Assembly: GCF_032854445.1 (NCBI RefSeq) | Contig: NC_088300.1 | Coordinates: 57,136,984-57,200,983 of the forward strand | Source of the DNA: Liolophura sinensis | Taxonomy: Eukaryota; Mollusca; Polyplacophora; Chitonida; Chitonidae | DNA: 64,000 nt | Direction: 5' to 3' | In this document: positions 14,001-29,000 of the stretch, one piece after another | Numbering within the stretch: the stretch's first letter is position 1 | Layout of the letters: every line of letters starts with the position of its first letter | The notes under the pieces: model-generated | The model's database searches: none | What the model saw: the letters and a program-made list of their open reading frames with translations, nothing else | Told to the model about the DNA's origin: nothing | Position numbers and translations under genes: made by a program

Positions 14001-17000
14001 TGTCAAAAATTGATTGCAGTCAAAATATTTTTATCCTTGTAATATTCAGTTTTATTGTTTGTACTTGAACATTTGTCGCCAGGATATGAGTGAAGTATTG
14101 TCGAGGAGGCGTTAAGCCATACTCATTCATTCATTCATATTTTGTTTATCCAGCTTCCTCTGACATGGGAAAAGGCCATAGATCTGTTTGAGTATTTCAA
14201 ACCCAAGACTGTACCAGAGTTTGACAGTTACAAGACCAGCACAGTATCAGGGGAAGTAAGTCATATCTGACTGCACTTTTATTAAGTGTGGTCTCTGTGT
14301 ATCACATATTGCTAAGGTTGGGTATTAGAGACCCAGCTTGTGCATGTAAGCATTTTATGAGAATGTTATTTCTAATTCAAAGAGTTATGCCCTTCTTTGA
14401 GTTACCTTTATAAATTGAAAATGAACTGACAATGTTCTCATCAATTTTAGATCTATGTACAGATTGATTGAGAGAAGCAAATCAAAATGCGGTAATATTA
14501 ACTTGTAAATTTCATGGTCGCAACCCTTTCTGATATTAGCAATGAGCTGAAGTTGTATTTCTCTGCCATGAAGCTTGCTTGGTGTTTCCTCCTTGGCACT
14601 TGTATAATTGAACTGTTTGTTTTGTCTTGTAGTTGGAGGGACTGTTGCGTAGGATATCAACCCTGGTTCCTGATAAGTACCGAGCAGGTAAGCTTTGTTC
14701 TGCTTTAATCCCGAGAGTCTGAACGGACTGAATTTATGCTGGCTACATTAGTCTGTCTCTAAAAAATTAAATGAAACTTTGAGTGTGTGCCCTAATAACT
14801 TATAGGTAGTTTTGGGAGCTAAAATATTTTGTCTTTTCAATCAGGAAATACAGTTGAATTGGTGCAGTCTTTCATAGAAGGCAATTCCAAGAGTCCGCCT
14901 ACAGCTCATGCTGAGAAGTGTGCCAAAGTGTGAGTGCTTGTCTCTCTATCAGTGTGTACTCCATTTGTATGATACACGGGATATTGGTAAGATTCATCAC
15001 TTTCCTTTTATGTGTTTGAGGGCATTCACCGGTTCATACAGCTAAATCACTCGCTCGCTGTGACAGTCTGATTCTGAGCCATCATGCTCTCATGCAGCTC
15101 TCGCTCCTTTAGGTCAGTAGATTTGTCAGGTGCCTGGCAAAGGGCAGTAGTTCATTCTGGTTACTCCTGTGTCCTTCCCCCCACAAGCCTGACTGCCTAC
15201 ATAGAAGTGAAAAATTCTTGAGTATTACTTTGTTTAAACACGAATCAAATAATTACATATTCCTTCTCTTTGATAATAATAATAGTAAGCTTTGTTTAAA
15301 GAGAGAAATATGGTATACAAAATACACACTCAGTCAGCAGCAAAGTTTCCCTTGAACGGCAGCTTTCTGGCATAGACTGAAGCAACTATCATGTTTTCAG
15401 TGGCTTAGCCAGGATTGACTGTATCATCAGCAGATGATATGCTCCACCAAAATTATTTAAGCTCCATATTGTATAGTTAAGACACTGTACAATAGGATTC
15501 TACACTTCCTCAAGCAAGTGTTAAGTTGAAAGAGTCTCAACATCTAATTGTATTATCGGCAGATGATATGCTCCTCCAAATTTATGTAAGCTCCAGTTAA
15601 TATTTTGTTTTATTTTTTTTCTTTATTTGCCGTTCCTTTAAATAAATGTTCTGCCAGGTAGAGTAGCCTACTGATCCATGACTCCACCACTGTTTCCATG
15701 TGATCTGTCCTCGTTTCGGCTGATCCAATTATAGGTTATCCAAACTATAATTCTCAGTTTAGATCACTTTTTATTTTTGTTATTACCTCACTCTTACTCT
15801 GCTCACAGGTAGAAATCAAAATTTGGTTGAGGTTTTGCCAAACTTACAAAATTTCAAGATGGTCGACACTTGCGTGTTTATAGCATGACAAGAACAAATT
15901 CCCAAATATAATTAATAAATTGAAAATATCACTCATGTTAATTACACAAACTGAAATATTTTATAATACATTTACGTTTAAAAAGAAGAAAACAAAATCT
16001 CCAGCTAATTCTTTTTCAAAAGCTTGTATTTTTCCACACTGAAAATTTCACTAAAAGAAACGGCTCCAACCTTACCTTATTTTTGCTATTCACCGATTCC
16101 CTACAAGGCCCGAAATGTAATATGTCAAAGCCAGCATTGGTAAACCATCTTTCAACAGTAATCCAGCCGTTTAAACTATCGAATTGGACAACTCAAATCA
16201 ACGGCTGTCATGGTTGGATTTTTTTTTTCATCATTGAAAATTTTATCCCATCCAACATTCTGTTTACAGTGCTTGCAATTAATAATGAGAATGTTGGGTA
16301 GGATAACATTTTTAAGGGCTGTCATCGTGCCCGAAGTTTTATCATGTCAATGAACCCTAGCATGGCAATAAGCTATGCAGATTATCTCCCTTGGCTTTAC
16401 TCTGCAGCTCCCAGCAGCAAATTAAGAAGGCAAGGCACCACGCTGTGTCTGTTTTTCTGTTCAACTAGATTATAAAATGCATCATGATATCATTAATATG
16501 TGGGTATTAAAATGCTATGCTTATGGTTATTTAAGTAAGATGCAAGCATTTGAGAACTCTTGCTGAGAGGAAAATTTCTTGTGATTTTTCAGAATTTTTG
16601 CCTGACTTCTTGCGTGAATTGCCTGTCCAGAACACGGGTGGATGGGTCGATGGCTAAGCCCCTGCATGTTTTGGGATGAGGCTTTGGTTATGCTGACTTC
16701 GTCTCTGGTTCTACGTGGAACGGTCAGCCAGCAATGTACGGATGGTCATAGGTTTCCTCCAGGTTATGCCCAGGTTTCCTCCCACCACAATGCTGGCCGC
16801 TGTCGTATAAGTGAAATATTCTTCAGTACGGTGTAAAACACCAATCAAACAAATAAATAACTAAATGAGGTTTTGGCACAAGTATTATCAGTAATTGTTT
16901 TTTTCCCTGTCTTCTCTTCATTTATCATATTAGTGAAAAGTGCTTCATATCTGACAAATGCCTAAAACAGTGAAATAAAAATACAAATGTGTTGTTTTTG

Positions 17001-20000
17001 TGATTTGTAGGCCGGTTGTTCGAGAGCTATACTATCTGCTGGCTGACTACTACTTCAAAAATAAAGAACAGATGTAAGTTGATTTGAGGAAGCAGTTTGA
17101 AATCTGAACATTTTCATCAGTTTGTTTCAGTTTCCATTTTCCATCATCGGTATATTTATCTATGCTTGGACTGTATCAAACCATATTATAACCCATATTT
17201 ATGTTGCATTAGTGATGTATTTATAATCTCATAGACTTTACCCTGAAGCCTGTACATTATTCAGTTTGTTTCAGTGACATCTCATTATCTTCCACAGAAA
17301 TCTTAATTTTATCCTGAGAAAACCCAGAATTTGCATTCAGTAAAAATAATGTATGAAGCAGAAAATGATGCTCCTTTGAAATTTACAGGAAAGCCATAAA
17401 ATTTTACCTGCTGGACCTGTGTTTTAACCCAGAAAGATTGGACTCCTGGGCAGGTATGGCCCTGGCCCGCATGAGCCGGCTTGAGCAGAAACTCAACTCT
17501 GTAAGTCAATCACTCTTTCCCTTTCTTTGTTCCACCCCAGGTGCCGGAACATGTTTCACTTGATTACATTTCATAATGTCACATGACCGAAGCTCAGCAT
17601 TTCAACACGTAGATATGTTTAACTAATGAATAGTTCCTAATCATGCATAAACATGTTTGTAAATGAAGTAAATTTAGTCACCTATGAAATTTTTCTCCGA
17701 CTCCCTGGACCAGAAAGTGGAGGGTAATTTGTGGGTGAAAGAAACAGATATCTAAACGTGTCTAACCACACTTGTATGTTACAAAATATACGCAAAACTT
17801 TCAGTTTCGGATGACTTACTCAGTTGTTAAAAAAAAATATCCGTTACAGGAAGTCAAAATTTTTGCATCTCTGACAATGAAGTCTCCAAATAATGTGATT
17901 TACAACACCACGCCACAGCAGTGTGCATGACTGCAAGAAACATAACCCTCAGACCTTCATGACTTGGATTTTGATGTAAATAGATCCACAAATATTTATG
18001 GGATCTGTGTAATCACCCTGCTGTACTAAAAACCACATGATATTTTACGCGATTACAGTGAATTACTGAGAATGTCCTCTGATTTTACCATCAAATCTGT
18101 TTTTAATCACAAGTCTTTCGTATAAGAGCTGTTCGCAGAGCAGGACGATTGGTTCTTGGAAGTTTGGTGAAGTTAGAGGTGATTTGTTGTAAACATTCAC
18201 TACTACATGTATCTGTGAAAGTTTGTGTTATATATCTGATTTAATGGTTTTCCCTTATGACCAGCGCTGTGAGTTCAGGTCCAGTTCATGCTGGTGTCCT
18301 CTCTGGCCGAACGTGCGGATAGTCATAGGTTTCCCCAGGACTCGATTTTGTCCCACCATAATGCTGGTCATCGTCATGTAAGTGAAATATTCTTGAGTAC
18401 GTTGTAAAAAAAACAATCAAATAAATAAATAATCTCATTATGACCTGTATTTTCAGCACGAGTTGAAGATGGAAATGCCTGTGTTAAAGCAGTCAATACC
18501 CTCCCTGAGGTGTTTCCGGCGAGCTGTGGAGACTGATAACACCAATAGCAAGCTGTGGATAGAGTATGGCTGTCTGGCCTATGAACTCCACTCCCATGCT
18601 TCACGCCAACTCAAAATGGTCAGTTTTGTCTGTCTGTTCCTGACATTATGAACATCTCAGTGTCTATTTAGTGGCATCTTGGCTGAAACTCCCAGGTGTT
18701 TTCATTGTGTTATCTGTTAGACGATGGTAGACGATAGTACCACAGAAATTTTTATAGTTTTGTACATGTGAAATTTGTCTGTAATGAGGGCCCTTGCTGA
18801 TTCAGACAGCACTCCATTTTCTTCTACCCATCAACTTAACTGGCGTGTTAAAAGTAAAAAATTTTTGAAAATAGATGTGTCAGTGATAACAATAAATGTA
18901 CCAGCTCTGTATCAATTGTTGATGAGGAGGAAATTAGGAGAAAATTGTTCAGTAGCGGATCAGTTTCCTTTGTCACATCTTCAAAGCATTAACTTGTTCG
19001 TGTAATTCTTCTAATTTTTATGACCTCTGGTCTGCTCCTTTTAGCCGATATTTAGGTAATTGTAACAGGAATATTTTTTTCTCACATGTTAAGTCCATGT
19101 AATAAACAACATTTCCATATCTATGCTCTTCCCAAAAAAGGAAGAGAGAACATTACAGCATTACTAATATCTGTCCTAAAAATTTAGCAGAATCACAGTA
19201 GCCTGTATCTGAACAGATGTCATTTGTTTAAAGCCACGTAGATATATGCACAGTACCAATACCCTGAGCAGACTCTTTCTGCAAGTCTTGGATATGAGGT
19301 AGTGCATGTAGACACCAGTCATTTTGATGTGTGGCAATGACTTGCTGTGTACACATTAGCAGGGTTGAGACAGACATGATAGGTTACCACGTATAACTGA
19401 CAGAGGTACTAAGGGCATTCAAAATTTGAAAGTAAATATTCATAATGTACTGCAGAAACGATGGTTCCCCCTGGCAGAGGACATGTTAGACTTGGCCAAG
19501 GCATGCCGCAGCGACATGCTACAGATAGCACAGAACTGCTACAAGAAGGCGAACAATTGCGAGTGTGATGGTAATGAGGAGGAATGGCTGCATCATTACA
19601 TGATGGGAAAGGTGGCAGAGAAACAGGGCAAACACCCACAGGTCTACCTCCAGCATTACAGGCAGGCAAGTCACTTAGTTGTAGTGCTTTACTGCAGTCT
19701 TGTTGGAGAACAATGTCAGAAATGTACAATTTTATGAATTTTAATACAATTTTTTGCTTTGAAAACAGGAGATGTTGAAGAAGATCTAAACTGATGTCAA
19801 CTTATTCATTGTTATATCCTGAAGAAAAAAGTCTGCAGTTGTATTATGTGGACAACCACAAGATATACTTTTGTGTTATTTATTTATTTATTTGATTGGT
19901 GTTTTACACCGTACTCAAGAATATTTCACTTATGCAACGGCGGCCAGCATTATGGTGGCAGGAAACCGGACAGAACCTGGGGAAACCCACGACAATCCGC

Positions 20001-23000
20001 AGGTTGCTGGAAGACCTTCCCACTTACGGCCAGAGAGGAAGCCAGCATGGGCTGGACTTTTCTTGAACTGGACTTGTTTTTCTTTGCTATGAATACACAG
20101 CTGTATCAATTAAGTAATTATGGACAGAGTGAGAGCAACACCAAGTAAATATAATTGTAATTACGCTTTTCACATAACTCTCCACACATTATTTTATGTG
20201 ACCCACAAATTATCTGATTATTTGTTTTATTGTAGGCTGCTATTTACACCCACGAGGATAAGGCAGTGTACCCAAGGAAGATCACCTATGTGGTCAGTCC
20301 CCCTCACCTGGCTGTTGAGGCCCTGGAGGTGAGACACACCTAACACACATCATGTGTAACTATTCAGACTGCAACTGCAGTAGTTACAATATGTACATGT
20401 ATGTCAGTACAGCATTCTGTCAGCCTCACTAAAGGCAGATATAGAAGTACAGATTTGCCACTCACAGGAAAGATATAAATATGTACATGTACTCCATGAT
20501 GACCCCAGTTTTGGTGGGAGAGGTCACGCTTTAAAACCAATCAAAGCCATTGTTTTTCCGTAAGTTACTAAATTTCGGCCATGACTAACTTGCCCATTTT
20601 TCCTGATTCTGAGAGTTCTTATTGAGCTTAGATAGGTGTTTGAGGTTTGCTTGGAACATGGGATGATATTTTATCAGAAAATGTAACATTTTTTGGCCTA
20701 TAAAAAGCTCTTTTGTGGACTTAATTTGGGTTCACAAAGCCAGTTTCCAAGAAATACACAAGCAAGAATTTGATTAGATGAACAGTGGAAGAGAGTATAC
20801 TTACATTAGCTCTGTTTCAGATGTAGTTAACAAGAAGACAGCATGGATACTACTTGTGCATCAGACTTTACTGAGATTTTCATTTTATTACTACAGTGTG
20901 TCTTTTAAAACATGCACCTGTTTGGTTTCTTTTTGAAATTTAAATATAAGAATATCTCAGATAGGAAAGTGTGCTAAGATATTTAAATTTTATGAGAATA
21001 TTTGACTACCATTTGAGTTTTTTGGAGGCCTCGTTTCGTGTAAAACAAAACAAGAACATAAAACACAGCTCACCTGTCTCTCATGTGCAGGTGTTTTACC
21101 GTCTACATGCCAGCGCCCTAAAGCTGTTACTGAAGCACAGCACTGAAGTAGATTACAAATTGATCCAGCAGTACCTAAATGAGGCTGCTCAGAGCCCATT
21201 TGCCCAGTCCAAGGAGAAGAGACGAGAAAGGTGGTGTATAGTACATTTTTTCTAAAATATATGTTTCCAATTAGATTGGCATTCACACAGGCTTAAAAAT
21301 TTAAAGATTAAAGTCTTGTGTCTTTTGTGCTTATTATAAGGGACCTTTTTTGACTAATGTTGATAAAATGTTTATTAATTCAGATAAGATGGCCCTAGTC
21401 AAGTGATGTAATTTAGATTAGGATGACGATTAGCATTCTTCATTCTGAGCCGACTAAAAGATTTCTGAATGTGTGTATTGTAGTCGTGAGAGCTTGTCCT
21501 CAGGCTCAGATGTGGATCAGGTCTCAGGCCAGCCAGGTACACCTGTACGCAGGAGGCAGAGTTACCCAGTTACTCCTCAGGATCACAACTACTCCCGACA
21601 GAAGAGTCAGGAGCTTGGGGACAAGGCAATTTTGGGGACGGCACCAACCACAGGGACAGACTCTGGGGCATTGGGTACAGGGAAAACCTGCCATGATGCT
21701 GTGGCTACAAGTGGAGACTCTGATGGGATATCCGGTGGTGCCAATTCCACATCAGCTTCTGAGAGTGCGGAGTCCAGGCCCGCTTGTGACAGCGGGCTTC
21801 CCAAATCCACAATTACCAGTGAGGACCTGAAGTCCTCTGATGACAAGGTTGCTGATCCCAAAACAACAGCTGACAATGTGACCCCAAAATCAGGAGCAAG
21901 TGACAATCTTTTGTCACAGAGTGGCAGTGACAGTGTAAGGTTGGTGACTCAAACGCAGAAACCTTCAACGGAAACAGTTGAAAAAGTGCAGATAAGTGCT
22001 GAGAATGTGAATATTAAATCAGAAGCTTTGTCCGTGGATGCTCTTCCAGACTCTGTCAGGGATTCAGTGCAGCCCACAGTAACACCTGATAAAGCACCTT
22101 CCTTCTTGATGACAGACATTCTTGGAAAAGCTAGCAGTGAACCAGTTCCTGGTGACACTAATCCCACCACACCTGCTGAGGTGATGCAAATTTCAGGGCT
22201 TCCTCGGCATAGTAGTGGGGGACATGCAGCTAACTTGGGCAATGGTAGTGCTCCAAACCAAATGCAGACTGATAAAACTGGAAAGTTGTCCATTTATGTT
22301 GACAGTAGTGCTGTATCCCAGAAACTAAGTGATGATAGTGCCAATCATAATAGTGCTGTTACCCAGTCTAATAATAAAGAATATTCAGAAAAGAATACTG
22401 ACAATAGTGCTGTGTCTCAGTCAGGTGATTTGGAAGTGACTCCAAAAGTCATGGAGACTGATGAAGTGTTCCAGATGATGGACTGTTCCAGGTTCAGTTC
22501 TCCACAAACACCTGCGAGCACGACGACAGCTCCAGTCCCAAAACTGCCACTATCTCCCAAAACAGAGCCTAGTTCAGCACCCAGTGATGGCAAAAAGGTG
22601 ACTGAGGAGCCAGGGAATGATTTACCTGTAGTTGATCTCATTACACCTGATGCCAAGCCAGACGCTAAGGAGGCTGTATCAGGTGCTGAGGCTAGGAAGG
22701 AGGTGGAGATGGAGTGTAACGAGTCTGACTCAACACCCCCGGGGTTTGACCACCCCAAACACAAGCAGTTGATGGACCAGTGTATCTCTGCTCTTAGTCT
22801 CTGTCTCTCACGCTTCCCTCAACACTACAAGTCCCTCTACAGGCTGGCGCACCTCTACTTCAAGTCGCCAATACACAAGGTAAACTTATGTCATGTCTAC
22901 ACAAAGTAAATTTATATCATGTCTACTCAAGTTAAACTTAAAGGATTAGTGTCCAGATTCATCATTTATTCATAATTAGCTGGCCGGGTATATACTGTTC

Positions 23001-26000
23001 AATGGAGTGCTAAAAACTGTTGAAAAGGGGTACAATAATCTGAGTAATATGGCACTAAAAATCAAAAGATAATGAGTCTGGTTTTATGCAATTTTCCACC
23101 AACACCGGGTAGTTTTCACCGAATTACGTCATGCAAGTCAAACCATTACGAGCTGTTAGAGCTTTACTGTTCAGTTCCATGTTAAAAACAGATACAAGAG
23201 TGTCAACAAGCATGCTGCATTTCTCCATGAAATGGTTCGCTATTCTGCATACAGTTGTAAAAACAGGTCATGGAAGAACCCTCTGGTTATCTTTCCAAGT
23301 GATAAGATGATTTGGCCCTTAGGATGGTGTGGATTTACAGCACAAGACAGAAGGACCAAAAACAGCCATACCCGCTCTCGCCATTTTACCTTTGAAAGCT
23401 ACAAGATGAATACAGCAGGACTCAAAAGATTTTCACAACGGCATCTGCACACAGTGGTTATAAAATACTGTTGATGAAACTGATAACTAATAGATAGCAA
23501 AACTCTGTGCTCTAACGCCGACATCCACATCATACATGTATTTATATTGTACACAACTATACGCGCCTATATGCATTGGTTGTTCAGAATGCCGACAATA
23601 ACATATACTGGTAGTTGTTGCAATTGGGTATGAATTCCTTAGGGAATAGAATGATATTTATTGTGAAACTGGCTGGCTGGAGATCGGCTTTGGCAGTCAA
23701 TTTATTGTTCAGGTGGATTTAAAGGCATTTTTACATTTCTCAGAAGCCCTCCCAGTTTAAACAGGTTATAATCTTTATAATTAGGGCCAGGAGTTAATCT
23801 GGACACTAATCTTTTAAGCATACCCTAATCTTGGTGTAGAAGGATAGCTGCCCTTGTTGGATTGGAGCACTTTTGAAGACTGACAGGGCTAATTTAAGTC
23901 ATTTAAGACCTGTGTTTGCTTAAACGTAGGCACCTTTGTATCAAAATCAGGAAAATCAGGGGGGGGGCAACATTGAACTTAGAATGAAGCTAGATTGGGC
24001 CCTGTTACCTGCACGAATATAGAAATTCTTGATTAAAATGCTGTATTTGACATATAACTTTTTCCATGACTTAGGTGCTCAATTTGCCTGATTGTCAGAG
24101 TTGTATTCATCCTAGAAACATGGTTTGATGTTTGAGCATTGGAAATAATATTTCATGAAGATCATTTTCCTGTAAAAATTTATTCAGTTGATTTTAATTA
24201 CATGTTTCTCACAGAATCTGCAGTTCTCTCGAGATCTGTTGCTTGGTAACCCAAACTGGCAGCAGTTGGAACATATGCCAGCTCCTGGCCTCTTCTCAGA
24301 TCGCAAATCTACAGACTTCTTCAAGGTGAGTTAGCTGTAGATCATAGCCGTTATAGCGTTCACATGATTCTTCAGTAGGTGAGAGCACCTGTTTGAGCAC
24401 TGATTATACCCTGCTCATCAAATTTGGATGGGGGGTGACGGTGGAATCACCTTGTCTGTCCATCTGTCTTTAGATGCAGTTTTGTATGTATGTTCTCCCA
24501 AACTACTGCACATATCCAATTTTGCGGAAACTTACCATAGATCATGACTATCAGATGAATTTGTGCCTGTTACACTCAGAATCATCTGTAACTGAAATAA
24601 ATGACATTCACCTATCAGGCAAACACACACACACGTTTATAGTTCGAAATACTCGTCACAACAGCATATTTATTGTAGGTAACATAATCATTGTTCTCAT
24701 ACACTAATACAAATACTTTGGCATGTTAGAAATACATCAGTGTGCTATTAAACAGCATAGTATAAATCCAGAGTATCACTTCTGTCTGTGTTTGAATAAT
24801 CCAGCACTACACTTCAGCTACTATTCCTTAACTCACGCACTGATGTGACCTCACTGAACCTGTTACCATGACAACAGTCAAGACTTCACTGATGGAATAT
24901 CTTCACAGCATTTCTACAACATTTACGGCATGATGCAGTTTGTACTGTAGACAGCAGTTATTTAGAACTGTAATTAAACATTTTGAGCACACTGAGAAAC
25001 AATCAAACAAAGACTTACTGTGTGAAAAGTTCTTACAAGAACCACTTGACTCACTGGAAGTTACTGATTCAAATAGCTGCTCGAGCAAGCCCTCTGTGTT
25101 CAGCGAAATTATCCAAATGTAGATACAAATCTCTTTCGTGGCGACTGACCACTTATCTGTACTGCTACCTTAGGCACTCATGTGACGTACAATCACAGTA
25201 ATTACTCTTACAGTTTACATACCTGTAAATAAAAGACATTCATCTATCAGGCAAACACACACAAGTTTTTAGTTTTAATTACTCATCACGTGGTGCTACA
25301 GTGAATATCCAATTACGCCACTTACAAGAGCAATGAAAACAGACATTACAGGCACTGTGCTTTAAACTGAACACATAATGAACAAAAAATGGGGGGTCTA
25401 CCATTTACACTGCAACATTCCTGCTTAAGATTAATTACAATCGGGTAATTAGTTTCATATTTATTACCATTTAGGATCTGCGTAATAGTGCTTTTGTATG
25501 TATTCAGATTTTGTCAATGCATCTCATCCCAAACTACTTTGGTGATTTTGGCCAAACTTAAAATACATGTTCCCCATCATTTGAACTTGTGCCTGCTTAA
25601 CATTAATTACAATCAGGTAATTAGTTTCACAATTACTTTTACTCAGGCATTTAGTGCAATAATGTACACAGATTTTGTCCATGCAACTCCTGCTAAAGTA
25701 TTGCACCAAGTTCCCTGAAACTGTGCATATCTTTTATTTCATCTAAACACATACATGCCTAATTATAATGACAGTCTGATGATTATTTTTATTATCATTG
25801 TTACCCTCATTCAGGTACATGGCGTAATGCATACAGCTAAATGGGCAAGCTAAAGACACATTCCATTATCATGATGTGGTACTCAAAGTTTTATATTTCA
25901 TTGTGTATATATTGAAAATGTTGAATGGGTTTATGAATGGGGAGTATTTCAGACATTCGGATTCTAGTGAATTTTTGTTTTGACAAATGAGAATGTTACA

Positions 26001-29000
26001 GTTTTGAGATTTCAGAAAATGTTAATTATTTTTTCTTTCTGGATAATTTTGAAAAATTTCTAATTGTTCAGCAATGATTATGATGAAAATGTTAAGAATT
26101 TAAATAGGATTTTGTCTCTAAGAGCTGTGATCTCTACCATTGGAGTGTGGTTTGTTGTTAGGGGGTGTGGCGTATCCCGATTGATGAGATTGACAGGTCA
26201 GGCAGTTTCCCCTCCCATCTGAACCGCTCCATACAGCTGGTGTTGGATGTACTGCGTGAACAGAAGGATGCCAGCACTCTGTTTCTGATCCATCATCAGC
26301 TGTCCAGAGTACCCGACCTGGGAAAGTAAGGACTACACATCCAAATCTGCTGAACATCAGGCCCCTGCAGTATTCAAGGCTGTTTGAATGAATAAAAACT
26401 TTAACAACAGAGGGATACACAATTAGTTTATGATTAGTTTTTGTTGAGGCCATTTGAACAACAAATAATATGACAGAATATTCTGCTAATGTATACATTA
26501 ATAGTAATTACACTTGCAGATAATAATTACTAATAAATACACCTGCTATGACAAATACATGCATATAAAAAAAAGATAAGCAAACCATGGTAGAGCTTGA
26601 TCAGGTGACAATGAAGAAAGATGTTGCACAGTGTCAAATAACAGTACTGTGGATTTTTCATTGTAAAACTTCCTGGACATAAAATACACATGCTTAATTA
26701 GTACAGTAAAACCATTGGATCGAGAATATATTGCAATATTGACATTTAAATATCGTAAATCAGTCTAGGTCAAATGCAGTAAAAAGACAGCCCATGAAAG
26801 GTGAAGAAAGGGATCATTTCTACGTAATCATGTTTTTGTTATCCACAGAAAATATTTGAGGGATGCAGAGCGAGTGTGGTTTGCCAAACAAGCCTTTCTT
26901 TACTCCCTGGATTCCATGGAAGCCAAGGTGACGGAGATGAAGACAGGGGCAGATAACTCTGCTCAGCTCAGCTTTATTTTGGAGGTCTACAGACTGTGGA
27001 ACTATGGAATCAACAAAATGACTGCCCATCTGGACAGAGTGAATGACTTGTTTGCTTTGGCATTCAGAACAATCTGTGAAGACAAGGTATAAAACCATTT
27101 GAGACTTTAAAATCTATACGTTTTATTTTGCACAGTATTTTGTGCTCTTGGTAGAGTTAATGTTATTAAAGATGGTCTTATAGTAAGATGTGATAAGATC
27201 AGAAAAGGATTTTATGTACTGTACAGTGTAGTCATTTGATAAAGAACATATACTGTGATGTGATATAGGAAGTTACTATACCTCATGGGGTTATTCTCCA
27301 TTTTCATTGGTTGAGCGATGGGCACATGATATTCCACAAAACATGATGAACAACGATCATGTGCCCAATGAATGCAGTGTCACGCTCACAAAGTATTATC
27401 CTATGTTCACGAGGCAACATCCAATGATCTTGTGCTACTATTCAATGATCACATGGGTTTATTCTACAACAGTTATCTCCCTTTGAGAGCTCTCTGGCAT
27501 CTGCTTGTTTTTAAAGTAAACAACCGGACGGCGGTTATAGCTCCGTTATCGATGTACAAATTCAGCGATTTAAAGTACAACTCGAAATGGTATAATAAAA
27601 CATATGGTGCATGCTGTGGGGTGGGACATCAGGAATTGTCAGTTCTGGACAAGTGATTTTCAATGAAGGCGAAGCCTCAGTTGAAGATCATTACTTTCGA
27701 GCTGACAATTCCTGATGTCCCACCCCACAGCATGCACTGTCTGTAAAATAATCCATGCCAGAGGCTTAAAACTTCACTTCTTCCTGATAGCTGTTTATTT
27801 TTAATCAACCCCTGTATCAACTGTTAAGCAATTTACATTTCCTGTTAGAATTCAACTTAACACCATCATTCTCTGCCATACAATAAGATCAACTTTGGAG
27901 AGATACTCTCACATCATCAAAAAGAAACCAAGGTAGCTTACGGCCAGGTCAAGAGTATTTATGAACTGTTTTATTTCCCCAGGTGGACAAAAATCGCCCA
28001 ATTCTGGAACAGGCTTTACTCTTTTGTCAGGAGCAGATAGTGCTGGCAAGAGCGCAGGTAAACAATATGATATTCAAACATTTGTAATGCCTTATAATGT
28101 ATTTGTATTGCCTCAGGCTATAAATAAACCAATTCTGGGAGAATTCCCATAATAAGTTACATGACATGCAAAGGACCTGGTACCTTTGAAAGGTACGATA
28201 AGAAAGTGCAGATTTCAAAATCCCAGCATAATTCTGTAAATGTAGGAATCAGAAGTATAAAACTTGGTCCAAGTACCTATAAAACTTTAATAGATGGTTG
28301 CTTAGTTATTACCTGCTAAAAATGCACTCGATCAAAAATGCAAATTTTTCATTCAAACAAGGCACTGTGTTCTTAGTTTTACAATATGAAGATCAACATT
28401 AACCAGAAAAATGTCTTACTGAAACTTTTATGTGTGTATTTCTAGGTGCTGTGAAAGTTTCGTTTTGGTTAACGTTTTTCTTCATATTTAAAACATAAAC
28501 TTTTTAATGTGACCAGTTTTGTCATATTTTGGCTAATTTAAAATCCCCATCGGTCATAGTACAGTGAACTCTTTAACTCACTGTGGAGAACAGATTGCAC
28601 CTCTACGTAGAGTTCCAATCTTTGTGGGGTTTTTTTTTTCCTTTCTTTTAAAGCATACCTTTGTGAGAGTAAAGATATATGGTAAATGGCCTATAGTTTC
28701 ACACTTGAGTTACTGTCGTTTACTTTCCCACAATTTGAGTTGGCAGCAAGATGACAGAAGAGAGTGATTAGCCCCTTGCCCCTTCCATTACCCTGCATAG
28801 CACTTGGCAGATCTGGCTGCTAATCCTCGCCAATTGGGGTCAAGTCACTGACAGTGAGGTGTGCAGGTCTCCCAACTAGTAGGCCTACATGTACATCTTT
28901 AAATATACCCATGAATGAAATCAAAGAAAATTATCAAGACAGGCGATGTCTATTACAGACCTTTAAATTCCAAACACTGTCTCAAAGCATGACCACATGA

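Noticed and set aside
21607-22764. Three minus-strand frames of 99-115 codons opposite CABIN1 exon 32
   Set aside because: Shadows of a long GC-richer coding exon on the + strand.
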